Assembly: GCA_017380995.1 (NCBI GenBank)
Contig: JAFOCY010000033.1
Coordinates: forward strand, 1 to 9,171
Source of the DNA: Oscillibacter sp.
GTDB lineage: Bacteria > Bacillota > Clostridia > Oscillospirales > Oscillospiraceae
DNA length: 9,171 nucleotides
Direction: 5' to 3'
The notes below the pieces were generated by a model. That model was not told the DNA's origin. It did not search any database and worked only from the letters and a program-made list of their open reading frames with translations. This document shows positions 1 to 5,640 of this stretch, one piece after another (position 1 is the stretch's first letter; the number at the start of each line of letters is the position of its first letter). Position numbers and translations under genes: made by a program.

Positions 1-336
1 ACCCATGACGATGCCGGGCTGGTCGGTCAAAACAAAATCCTGATGGACCTGGTTTTCATGGAAGCGGCGGATGTTGTCCGCTGCCATCTGGAGTGTCACA
101 CGGAAGTCCTCCTCCACCTGCTCCCAGGCGGAGGCGATCTCCCCCTCCGTGACCTGCAGGGTGTCCAGCTCCACGCCGTCAAAGCGCTTTGTGTATTCCT
201 TCAGGGCCTCGTCGCCCCGTTCCCGGACAGCGGATATCACCTCATCCACAGCCCGGGAAACGTCCTCCTCGGCCTGGATATCCCGGTTCAGGATCTGCTC
301 CGGAGAAATTTTATCAAATTCATAAATGGGGATCAT
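1..336 (-). CDS. hisD: Histidinol dehydrogenase, N-terminal part (runs off left edge)
   Basis: This is the first 112 residues of a protein that starts MIPIYEFDKISPEQILNR and continues beyond base 1. HisD is the cytoplasmic, NAD- and zinc-dependent enzyme that oxidises L-histidinol to L-histidine in the last two steps of histidine synthesis. The visible part fits the HisD N-terminal helical region: an acidic start, then V..I...VRERGDEALKEYTKRFDGVEL (about residues 32-57), a well-conserved HisD signature, and RRFHENQ near residue 90. The zinc and catalytic residues lie further on and are not in the window. The start at 336 overlaps the stop of the upstream gene by 4 bases (ATGA), and a GGAGGT ribosome binding site (343-348) lies inside the end of hisG, so translation is probably coupled. 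The identity is firm from the N-terminal signature and the operon position after hisG. Confidence 0.93.
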   Translation of the reverse strand, partial: MIPIYEFDKISPEQILNRDIQAEEDVSRAVDEVISAVRERGDEALKEYTKRFDGVELDTLQVTEGEIASAWEQVEEDFRVTLQMAADNIRRFHENQVHQDFVLTDQPGIVMG

Positions 337-1904
337 GCCATCACCTCCGTAAGCTTTGCGAGGAGCGTATCGATCTCGGCGCCCTTGAACTGGTAGCTGG
401 CCCGGTTTGCGATGAACCGGGCGGAGATGGGCATAAACTCCGTGAGGACCTTCAAATCGTTTTCCTTCAGGGTGGTGCCGGTCTCCACAATGTCCACAAT
501 CACATCGCTAAGGCCCAGAATGGGGGCCAGCTCGATGGAGCCGTTGAGCTTGATGATGTCGATATCCCGGCCCTGGGCGGCGTAATAGCTCTTGGCGATG
601 TTGACAAACTTGGTGGCCACCCGCAGGGCCCGGCCGGAGTCTTCTACGAAGTTGTTGGGTCCGGCCACGCACATCCGGCACTTGCCAAGGCCCGTATCCA
701 AAAGCTCGTAAACGTCGGCTCCGGACTCGGCCAGGATGTCCTTGCCCACGATGCCGATATCCGCCGCGCCGTGCTCCACGTAAATGGCAACGTCGCTGGG
801 CTTCACCAGGAAATACCGGATGCCGGCGGCTTTATTTTCCACCACCAGTTTACGAGTGTCGTTGTAGTTTTCCGGGCAGCCGTAGCCCACGGAGGCCAGG
901 AGGTTATAGACCTTATCGCCCAGGCGGCCCTTGGGCAGGGCCACATTCAGCATCACCTTTTCGCTGCCGCGCTCCTCCTTCACCTCCCGGTCCAGTTCAT
1001 CCAGGTACAGCGCAAAGCCCACGGCTCTTGCGCCCTTGCGGAACTGGGCGGCCAGGGGGTCATACTGTCCTCCCTTGAGGACCGCCCGGGGGATGCCGGA
1101 GAGGAAGCCCCGCAGCACCAGGCCGTTATAATATTCCATGTCGCCTGCCAGGGACAGGTCCACCTTTACGGCTCCCGCCTTCCCGGCGGCGGTGAGGGTC
1201 TCAAAGAGGGTCTTCAGCTCCCCAAGGGCGTCCCCCATGGGGGCGTTGAGGGCCAAAGGCTCCGCCGCTGCCAGGACCTCCTGCCAGGGGCCGGAGAGGC
1301 TGCTGAGGCGGCACAGGGCGTCGGTTCCCTGCTTGCTCAGCCCCGCGGAAGCGGCGGTCTTTTGCAGCTCGTGGCGGTTCTTATCCCGGATGCAGGCCAG
1401 GAGCTTGCCCCGAATAACCTCGGGCGCGCCCACGGCGTCCAGAAGGCCCGTCAAAAAGCCCATGTGGCTCACTTCCAACACGAAGGGCCGCTCCATGACT
1501 TCCAGGCTTTCGATGGCAAGACCCACCGCCTGGGCCGTTACACTGTCGTCCACCGCGCCGATGCACTCCAGGCCCATCTGGCTGATCTCCTTGAAGGTGT
1601 GGCTCTCCTGGCTGGGGCGGTACACGTTCTCACTGTAGTAAAAGCGGCCGCACGTCCCCTCCTCCACCTGGGCGTTCTTGGCAACAGAGAGGGTGACGTC
1701 GGGCTTGAGGGCCAGGAGGCGGCCATCCAGGTCCGTAAAGGTGATGACCTGCTCGCTGGACAGAAAGCGGCGGTTCTCCTGGTAAAGGCCGTACTCTTCA
1801 AAGCGGCCCATATGGTACTGGCGGAAACCCGCCTTTTCGTATAAAAGACGCAGGCGCAGCGCGGCGCGCTCCTGGGGACGAAGGATGTTCAGGTCCAGTT
1901 CCAT
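333..1904 (-). CDS. hisZ/hisG: HisZ-HisG fusion: ATP phosphoribosyltransferase, regulatory plus catalytic parts
   Basis: This 523-aa protein carries two normally separate subunits of the first histidine-pathway enzyme, which joins ATP and PRPP to give phosphoribosyl-ATP. Residues 1 to about 310 are HisZ, a histidyl-tRNA-synthetase-like regulatory subunit: FTDLDGRLLALKPDVT (about 55-71), the class II motif-2-like stretch GRFYYSENVYRP...EISQMGLECIG (86-115), and a YDPLAAQF...AVGFALYLDEL end (281-304). Residues 318-523 are a short-form HisG beginning MLNVALPKGRLGD, with the PRPP-binding signature around 455-479 (E459 and DIVETGTTL at 471-479). The length of the second half (206 aa) matches free short HisG. 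The first half is shorter than many free HisZ proteins and lacks a C-terminal extension. The start at 1904 has AGGAGG (1913-1918) eight bases upstream. The gene overlaps hisD by 4 bases. Met318 (codon 953-951) would be the HisG start if the two were separate; AAGGTG directly abuts it and AAGGAGG lies about 20 bases upstream, neither well spaced. The join is seen directly; whether the protein stays in one piece is unknown. Confidence 0.93.
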   Translation of the reverse strand: MELDLNILRPQERAALRLRLLYEKAGFRQYHMGRFEEYGLYQENRRFLSSEQVITFTDLDGRLLALKPDVTLSVAKNAQVEEGTCGRFYYSENVYRPSQESHTFKEISQMGLECIGAVDDSVTAQAVGLAIESLEVMERPFVLEVSHMGFLTGLLDAVGAPEVIRGKLLACIRDKNRHELQKTAASAGLSKQGTDALCRLSSLSGPWQEVLAAAEPLALNAPMGDALGELKTLFETLTAAGKAGAVKVDLSLAGDMEYYNGLVLRGFLSGIPRAVLKGGQYDPLAAQFRKGARAVGFALYLDELDREVKEERGSEKVMLNVALPKGRLGDKVYNLLASVGYGCPENYNDTRKLVVENKAAGIRYFLVKPSDVAIYVEHGAADIGIVGKDILAESGADVYELLDTGLGKCRMCVAGPNNFVEDSGRALRVATKFVNIAKSYYAAQGRDIDIIKLNGSIELAPILGLSDVIVDIVETGTTLKENDLKVLTEFMPISARFIANRASYQFKGAEIDTLLAKLTEVMA

Positions 1905-1939
1905 GGGATATACCTCCTGGCAGGATGTTTGATGGGGGT

Positions 1940-1968
1940 AGTATAATACATTTCGCTACCGAAGTAAA
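1940..1968 (-). promoter_or_regulatory. Promoter of the histidine operon
   Basis: Read on the minus strand, a -35 box TTTACT (1968-1963) and a -10 box TATACT (1945-1940) are separated by exactly 17 bases. Transcription would start near 1933, leaving a short leader of about 30 bases before the hisZ-hisG start. There is no room for a T-box or an attenuator leader, so control is more likely at the operator level (see the inverted repeat over the -35 box). Confidence 0.65.
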
Positions 1969-1985
1969 GTGGTAATTCGGTAATT
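1957..1985. promoter_or_regulatory. Candidate operator: inverted repeat over the his -35 box, with tandem GGTAATT
   Basis: TACCGAA (1957-1963) and TTCGGTA (1976-1982) form a perfect 7-bp inverted repeat with a 12-base gap that covers the -35 box of the his promoter. Overlapping it is a tandem GGTAATT at 1971-1977 and 1979-1985, 8 bases apart. A related GGTATTACC palindrome occurs at 2021-2029. Position and symmetry suggest a repressor site for the operon. HisR (a TrpR-family repressor) controls his operons in many Firmicutes, but I do not know that this matches its motif, so the regulator is unassigned. Confidence 0.4.
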
Positions 1986-1999
1986 GAAGAAATTTTTTT

Positions 2000-2043
2000 A
2001 GGTGTGCAAAAGAGACCAATGGTATTACCTGGATTTTACACCT
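2000..2043. repeat. Imperfect inverted repeat between the lipoprotein gene and the his promoter
   Basis: AGGTGT (2000-2005) pairs with ACACCT (2038-2043), and inside it AAAA (2008-2011) pairs with TTTT (2034-2037) after a 2-base bulge. The loop contains the small palindrome GGTATTACC (2021-2029). On the minus strand it lies 19 bases after the lipoprotein stop, but it is followed by A-rich, not T-rich, sequence, so it is not a standard terminator for that gene. It may weaken read-through into the his operon or be part of the operator region. The assignment is weak. Confidence 0.3.
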
Positions 2044-2061
2044 ATTTTCTTCGCTTTGCAA

Positions 2062-2922
2062 TCATCCAATGATGGCGGCGAGCCTTCTCTGGGGGTCCAG
2101 GTCTTCCGCTCGCCCGGCATGATAGGGCAGCGCTCCGAACAAGGGGGCAAACTCCCCCTGCTGCAGCGTCTCCACTGCCCCCAGCAGGGCCTCCGCCAGC
2201 CGTTCGTTCTCCCGGTGGACCAGGGCGGCCCAGGTGTAGAAGGGCTCTCCTTCCGCGATCCGGGTAAAGTCCTCCAGCTCCTCCGATGCGGGAAAAATGT
2301 CGATCTCTCCCGCCGCCGCGGCATCATACAGCGCCTCCCGGCTCTCATATTCCGTCACGTCCGCAAGGTCCGAAAGGCCGTTTCCCTCATAGTGGTCCGC
2401 AAGCCACAGCTCGATGGCCTGCTCCCCTGCCGCCGTGCCCCAGCGGGCGCGGTCCAGCTCCGCCCAGGTGGGGGACTTACGGCCGGAGAGATTTTTGCCG
2501 TAGTCCGTGTCCGTGGTGTAAAGGTCCATTCTCTGCTCCCCGGCAAGAAGGGCCACCTGGGGATAGCCTTCGGCCCGGACCAATTCCTCCACCGGCAAAA
2601 AGGCCAGGTCCACCCCGCCTTCCTCCACCGCCTGGACCGTGGAGGCACAGGAGCCGGACATGGTGACGCTCACGCGCTCCACCTCCACCCCTTCTTCCGC
2701 CAGGGTCTCCCGGAGCTGCTGGGGCAGCTCCTTTACCGCCTGCATCAGCACGGCGGCATCGGCGCTGTGGCGCAAAAACTCCACCGCCAGCTCCTCCAGC
2801 ACCAGGGGCTTCTCTTCTTCCACAGAGGCGGAGGCCGCCGGGGCGGATACAGCAGGGGTCTCTTTTTTTCCGCAGCCCGTCAGCAGCAGGCTGAGGGCCA
2901 ACACAAGGCAGATTTTTTTCAT
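2062..2922 (-). CDS. PhnD-like ABC-transporter substrate-binding lipoprotein (orphan)
   Basis: This 286-aa protein is likely the extracellular, membrane-anchored binding protein of a phosphonate/phosphite/phosphate-type ABC uptake system. The N-terminus MKKICLVLALSLLLTGCG is a lipoprotein signal peptide with lipobox LTGC and lipidated Cys17, followed by a low-complexity Ala/Ser/Glu linker (about 18-40). The mature part has the PhnD-family layout: an opening strand AVEFLRHS with a following helix, the segment SGSCASTVQAVEEGGVDLAFLPVEELV (about residues 90-115), where the family reads out a ligand-binding loop, and a mid-protein stretch SPTWAEL...WGTA. The start at 2922 has AAAGGAG about 8 bases upstream. 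No permease or ATPase gene lies next to it: on one side is the his operon, on the other a divergent cupin. It therefore works with a transporter encoded elsewhere, or as a sensor. The fold call is fairly sure; the ligand is unknown. Confidence 0.72.
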   Translation of the reverse strand: MKKICLVLALSLLLTGCGKKETPAVSAPAASASVEEEKPLVLEELAVEFLRHSADAAVLMQAVKELPQQLRETLAEEGVEVERVSVTMSGSCASTVQAVEEGGVDLAFLPVEELVRAEGYPQVALLAGEQRMDLYTTDTDYGKNLSGRKSPTWAELDRARWGTAAGEQAIELWLADHYEGNGLSDLADVTEYESREALYDAAAAGEIDIFPASEELEDFTRIAEGEPFYTWAALVHRENERLAEALLGAVETLQQGEFAPLFGALPYHAGRAEDLDPQRRLAAIIG

Positions 2923-2949
2923 ATTCGGCTCCTTTTCTCACGGGGCGGC

Positions 2950-2978
2950 TGGACTTTCCGCCGCCGCTTTGGTATATT
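2950..2978 (+). promoter_or_regulatory. Possible promoter of the cupin gene
   Basis: TGGACT (2950-2955) and TATATT (2973-2978) are spaced by 17 bases, giving a start near 2985 and a leader of about 60 bases that includes the hairpin at 3004-3025. The -10 is good and the -35 is moderate. If both this and the opposite promoter are used, the two promoters face each other and the transcripts overlap at their 5' ends. Confidence 0.35.
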
Positions 2979-2990
2979 GTTCTTGCAACG

Positions 2991-3019
2991 ATTTTACCAT
3001 CTCGCGGCCTGCACCGCAA
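2991..3019 (-). promoter_or_regulatory. Possible promoter of the substrate-binding lipoprotein gene
   Basis: On the minus strand TTGCGG (3019-3014) and TAAAAT (2996-2991) are 17 bases apart, giving a leader of about 60 bases. The -35 box lies within the perfect 7-bp inverted repeat at 3004-3025. This is a consensus-based guess only. Confidence 0.35.
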
Positions 3020-3025
3020 GGCCGC
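3004..3025. repeat. Perfect 7-bp inverted repeat in the lipoprotein/cupin divergent region
   Basis: GCGGCCT (3004-3010) and AGGCCGC (3019-3025) flank an 8-base loop. It ends 6 bases before the cupin ribosome binding site and overlaps the proposed -35 of the divergent lipoprotein gene. It could be a repressor site or a leader hairpin in the cupin mRNA. There is no T-run after it, so it is not a terminator. Confidence 0.4.
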
Positions 3026-3046
3026 CATTTTAAGGAGGACATTCCC

Positions 3047-3394
3047 ATGATGACTTTAGGCGAAAACTGCAAGGTCGTGGATACCTGCATCCAGAACGGC
3101 AAGGGCGAATGCCACATCAAGCACCTGACCGACAAGGCCGCCATGTACGACAACGCCCGTATGTTCGCCCATGTGACCATCCCCGCAGGCTGCTCCATCG
3201 GTGACCATCCCCACAACGGCGAGACCGAGTTCTATTACATCCTCAAGGGCGAGGGCCGCTTCAACGACAACGGCGAGGAGAAGACCGTCCACGCCGGCGA
3301 CATCTGCGCCACCGGCTACGGCGAGGTCCACGGCATCGAGAATGTCGGCAGCGAGGACCTGGAAATGATCGCCCTGATCGTGCTGGAGAAGTAA
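3047..3394 (+). CDS. Small single-domain cupin protein
   Basis: This 115-aa protein is a Cupin_2-type beta-barrel. Cupin motif 1 is GDHPHNGETEFYYILKG (52-68), giving metal ligands His54, His56 and Glu61. Motif 2 is GDICATGYGEVHGIEN (84-99), giving His95. The full 3-His/1-Glu set is present, so it should bind a divalent metal in the cytoplasm, but the substrate cannot be told from the sequence; small cupins include isomerases, dioxygenases and sugar- or ligand-binding proteins. The reading frame is open far upstream (to 2639), but AAGGAGG (3032-3038) sits 8 bases before the ATG at 3047, and the protein begins MMTLGEN there, so that start is chosen; the ATG at 3050 is the alternative. It stands alone, divergent from the lipoprotein gene and followed by a strong terminator. 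Confidence 0.88.
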   Translation: MMTLGENCKVVDTCIQNGKGECHIKHLTDKAAMYDNARMFAHVTIPAGCSIGDHPHNGETEFYYILKGEGRFNDNGEEKTVHAGDICATGYGEVHGIENVGSEDLEMIALIVLEK

Positions 3395-3402
3395 TATCCA
3401 AT

Positions 3403-3432
3403 AAAAAAGAGCGGCAATGCCGCTCTTTTTTT
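3403..3432. terminator. Bidirectional terminator between cupin and nitroreductase genes
   Basis: GAGCGGC (3409-3415) and GCCGCTC (3419-3425) form a perfect stem with a 3-base AAT loop, flanked by A6 on the left and T7 on the right. It works as an intrinsic terminator on both strands and serves the two genes that converge here. Confidence 0.93.
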
Positions 3433-3438
3433 GCGCCC

Positions 3439-3960
3439 TCAGGGACGAATGATGTAGTTTTCTTTCCGCTCCTTGGGCGCGGGGACCTCGCCTTCGGCGT
3501 AGCCCAGGATGCAGTAACCAACGCCCTTGAAGCTCTCACCAAGGCCCCACTTTTCAAGGTAGGCCCTGCCTTCGGGGCGGTCAAAGGTCTCGCCGCAGCG
3601 GTTGATCCAGCAGGAGCCCACCCCCAGGGAGGCGGCAGCGTTCATCAGGTTCCCCATGACCAAAGAGCCGTCCTTCAGCCAGTTATAGGAAGTGCTGTCC
3701 GCCAGAACGGCGACGACGGTGGGCGCGCCGTAGAAGGGGTCCGTGCCGGGATTGCCCTGAATTTCCGCATTGATCTTGGAGAGGGCGGCGATGGTCTCCC
3801 GGTCCTGCAGCACCACCATCACGGCAGACTGCTTGCCCATGCCGCTGGGGGCATAGGTGCCTGCCTCCAAGATGGCATCAAGCTCCGCATCTTTGATCTG
3901 CTCTGCCTTGTAGCGGCGGATGCTGCGCCGCTGCTTCAAAAGCTTCAAAACTTCGTTCAT
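3439..3960 (-). CDS. Nitroreductase-family FMN oxidoreductase
   Basis: This 173-aa cytoplasmic flavoprotein belongs to the NfsB/FRase-like nitroreductase fold, which reduces nitro groups, quinones or other acceptors with NAD(P)H through bound FMN. Seen in the sequence: the N-terminal FMN phosphate motif QRRSIRRYK (10-18), APSGMGKQSAVMVV (37-50), the central NLMNAAASLGVGSCWINR helix-strand (104-121), a typical family hallmark, and the C-terminal GYAEGEVPAPKERKENYI (153-170), where the Lys/Arg helps to bind FMN. At 173 aa it is a short, complete member of the type common in anaerobic Clostridia. The start at 3960 has GGAGGG about 8 bases upstream. It is transcribed away from the aminotransferase gene from a 77-base shared gap. 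The physiological substrate cannot be inferred. Confidence 0.92.
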   Translation of the reverse strand: MNEVLKLLKQRRSIRRYKAEQIKDAELDAILEAGTYAPSGMGKQSAVMVVLQDRETIAALSKINAEIQGNPGTDPFYGAPTVVAVLADSTSYNWLKDGSLVMGNLMNAAASLGVGSCWINRCGETFDRPEGRAYLEKWGLGESFKGVGYCILGYAEGEVPAPKERKENYIIRP

Positions 3961-3977
3961 AAAACAGCCCTCCGAAC

Positions 3978-4006
3978 TTGAGAAATCTTTAAAATAAGAG
4001 TATCAT
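3978..4006 (+). promoter_or_regulatory. Promoter of the aminotransferase gene
   Basis: TTGAGA (3978-3983) and TATCAT (4001-4006) are 17 bases apart, predicting a start near 4013 and a leader of about 25 bases. Both boxes match the housekeeping sigma consensus at most positions. Confidence 0.6.
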
Positions 4007-4037
4007 AAAAGGGAAAAACTTGCAAGGAGTGATCCCC

Positions 4038-5195
4038 ATGCTGCTTTCCCGCCGCACCGAACAATTTACCGACTCCGTCATCCGCCGCATGACCCGCATC
4101 TCCAACCAGTACGGAGCCGTGAACCTCTCCCAGGGCTTCCCGGACTTTGACCCGCCCCAGGCCATCATGGACCGCCTGGCGGAAGTGGCCCACCGGGGAC
4201 CCCACCAGTACGCCATCACCTGGGGCGCGCCCAACTTTCTGGAGGCCCTGGCCCGCAAGCAAAGCCGCTTCATGGGACGCCCCATCGACTCCAGCACCGA
4301 GATCGTGGCCACCTGCGGCTCCACGGAAGCCATGATGTGCGCCATGCTCACCGTCACCAACCCCGGGGACAAGGTCATCGTCTTCTCCCCCTTCTATGAA
4401 AACTACGGCGCGGACACCATCCTCTCCGGGGCGGAGCCCATTTATGTCCCCCTGAATCCCCCCACCTTCACCTTCGACCCCGAGGTTTTGGAGGACGCCT
4501 TCCGCCTCCATCCCAAGGCCCTGGTCCTGTGCAACCCCTCCAACCCCTGCGGCCGTGTCTTTACCCGCGCGGAGCTGCAGATCATCGCGGACCTTGCGAA
4601 AAAGTACGATACCTACGTCATCACCGACGAGGTCTATGAGCACATCCTCTACGCACCCCACCAGCACACTTACTTTGCCACCCTCCCCGGGATGTGGGAG
4701 CGGACCATCTCCTGTTCCTCCCTCTCCAAGACCTACTCCATCACCGGCTGGCGATTGGGCTACATCATCGCCCCCGCCCCCATCATCGACCGGGCCCGGA
4801 AGGTCCACGACTTTCTCACCGTGGGCTGCGCCGCGCCCTTGATGGAGGCTGTGATCCCGGCGCTGGAATTCGGCCAGGACTACTATGATGACCTTGCTGC
4901 CAAGTACGCCCACAAGCGGGAGCTATTTTTAAAGGGCCTGGACGATCTGAAGATCGCCCACACCGTGCCCGAGGGCGCCTATTACATCATGCTGGATATC
5001 GGAGAGTTTGGCTATGAGAGCGACCTCACCTTCTGCGAGGACCTGGCGGCAAAGGTGGGCGTGGGTGCTGTTCCCGGCTCCAGCTTCTTCCGGGAGGATG
5101 TGAACCACCTCATCCGCCTCCACTTCGCCAAAAACGACGAGACCCTCTGCGCGGCGCTCAACAAATTGGAAAACATCAAAGTGCTGAAAAAATAA
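4038..5195 (+). CDS. PLP-dependent class I/II aminotransferase
   Basis: This 385-aa fold-type I enzyme moves an amino group between an amino acid and a 2-oxo acid in the cytoplasm. In the numbering from the ATG at 4038: LSQGFPDFDPP (31-41) is the substrate-side loop, GSTEA (94-98) cups the PLP phosphate, NPSNPCGRVF (169-178) supplies Asn169, DEVYEHI (197-203) supplies Asp197 and Tyr200, SLSKTYSITGWRLGY (228-242) has the Schiff-base Lys231 and Arg239, and RLHFAK (360-365) has the carboxylate-binding Arg360. All catalytic residues are present. The SQGFPDFDPP opening resembles the kynurenine/methionine aminotransferase branch more than classical AspC, but the substrate is not certain. An in-frame TTG at 4020 would extend the protein by 6 residues, but AAGGAG (4024-4029) lies 8 bases before the ATG at 4038 and decides the start. 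It is monocistronic, with its own promoter and terminator. Confidence 0.93.
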   Translation: MLLSRRTEQFTDSVIRRMTRISNQYGAVNLSQGFPDFDPPQAIMDRLAEVAHRGPHQYAITWGAPNFLEALARKQSRFMGRPIDSSTEIVATCGSTEAMMCAMLTVTNPGDKVIVFSPFYENYGADTILSGAEPIYVPLNPPTFTFDPEVLEDAFRLHPKALVLCNPSNPCGRVFTRAELQIIADLAKKYDTYVITDEVYEHILYAPHQHTYFATLPGMWERTISCSSLSKTYSITGWRLGYIIAPAPIIDRARKVHDFLTVGCAAPLMEAVIPALEFGQDYYDDLAAKYAHKRELFLKGLDDLKIAHTVPEGAYYIMLDIGEFGYESDLTFCEDLAAKVGVGAVPGSSFFREDVNHLIRLHFAKNDETLCAALNKLENIKVLKK

Positions 5196-5200
5196 GCTGA

Positions 5201-5230
5201 AAAAAGGACCGACATCTGTCGGTCCTTTTT
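5201..5230. terminator. Bidirectional terminator between aminotransferase and DUF134 fusion genes
   Basis: GGACCGACA (5206-5214) and TGTCGGTCC (5217-5225) pair perfectly around a minimal TC centre, and A5 / T5 tracts flank the stem, so the whole 30 bases form an exact inverted repeat. It should stop transcription from both converging genes. Confidence 0.93.
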
Positions 5231-5232
5231 GC

Positions 5233-5640
5233 TTAGTGATTACCGCAGGAGTGGCTGCCGCAGCCGCTGCTTCCGCAGGTGTGGCCGCCCTCGCCATGCT
5301 CGTGATCATGGTGGGAACAGCGGACGTTGGGGTTATAATCCAGAGCGCCTGCCAGCAGGGCCGCAACAGCCTCGTCTGCATTGCCGCTGACGCCGCCGTA
5401 GATCTTGATGCCGGCCTCGCCTAGGGCCATCTGGGCGCCGCCGCCGATGCCGCCGCAGATCAGGGTATCCACCTTATGGGCGGCCAGGAAGCCTGCCAGA
5501 GCACCGTGGCCGCTGCCCATGGTATCCACCACAGCGGAAGCGCCCACAGCGCCATCCACCACATCGTAGATCTTGAACTGAGCGGTGTGGCCGAAGTGCT
5601 GGAAGATGGTTCCGTTTTCGTAAGTAACTGCAATTCTCAT
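5233..5640 (-). CDS. Possible internal product: NifX-like domain alone (alternative start within the fusion)
   Basis: The NifX-like half begins with a methionine (residue 120 of the fusion, codon 5640-5638) exactly where free NifX-like proteins start (MRIAVTYENG). AGAAAGGA lies just upstream, with AAAGGA (5650-5655) 9 bases from that ATG, a normal ribosome-binding distance. The cell could therefore make a separate 135-aa NifX-like protein with the His/Cys tail as well as the full DUF134 fusion. This is inferred from the sequence signal only; it shares the reading frame and stop with the full-length gene. Confidence 0.45.
   Translation of the reverse strand: MRIAVTYENGTIFQHFGHTAQFKIYDVVDGAVGASAVVDTMGSGHGALAGFLAAHKVDTLICGGIGGGAQMALGEAGIKIYGGVSGNADEAVAALLAGALDYNPNVRCSHHDHEHGEGGHTCGSSGCGSHSCGNH

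Noticed and set aside
189..1844. A 551-residue open frame on the plus strand opposite hisZ-hisG
   Set aside because: Its sequence is low in family signals and is the antisense shadow of a clear HisZ-HisG gene in GC-rich DNA; no ribosome binding site of note.
2002..3033. A 343-residue plus-strand frame opposite the lipoprotein gene
   Set aside because: It mirrors the lipoprotein gene, whose signal peptide, lipobox and ribosome binding site are all convincing; the plus-strand product is Arg/Gly/His-rich with no recognisable domain.
2639..3046. Upstream extension of the cupin to 251 residues
   Set aside because: The extra part is Ser/Ala-rich antisense of the lipoprotein gene; AAGGAGG at 3032-3038 fixes the start at 3047.
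3957..4913. A 318-residue minus-strand frame opposite the aminotransferase
   Set aside because: Gly/Val/Asp-rich shadow translation; the plus strand carries every catalytic residue of a PLP aminotransferase.
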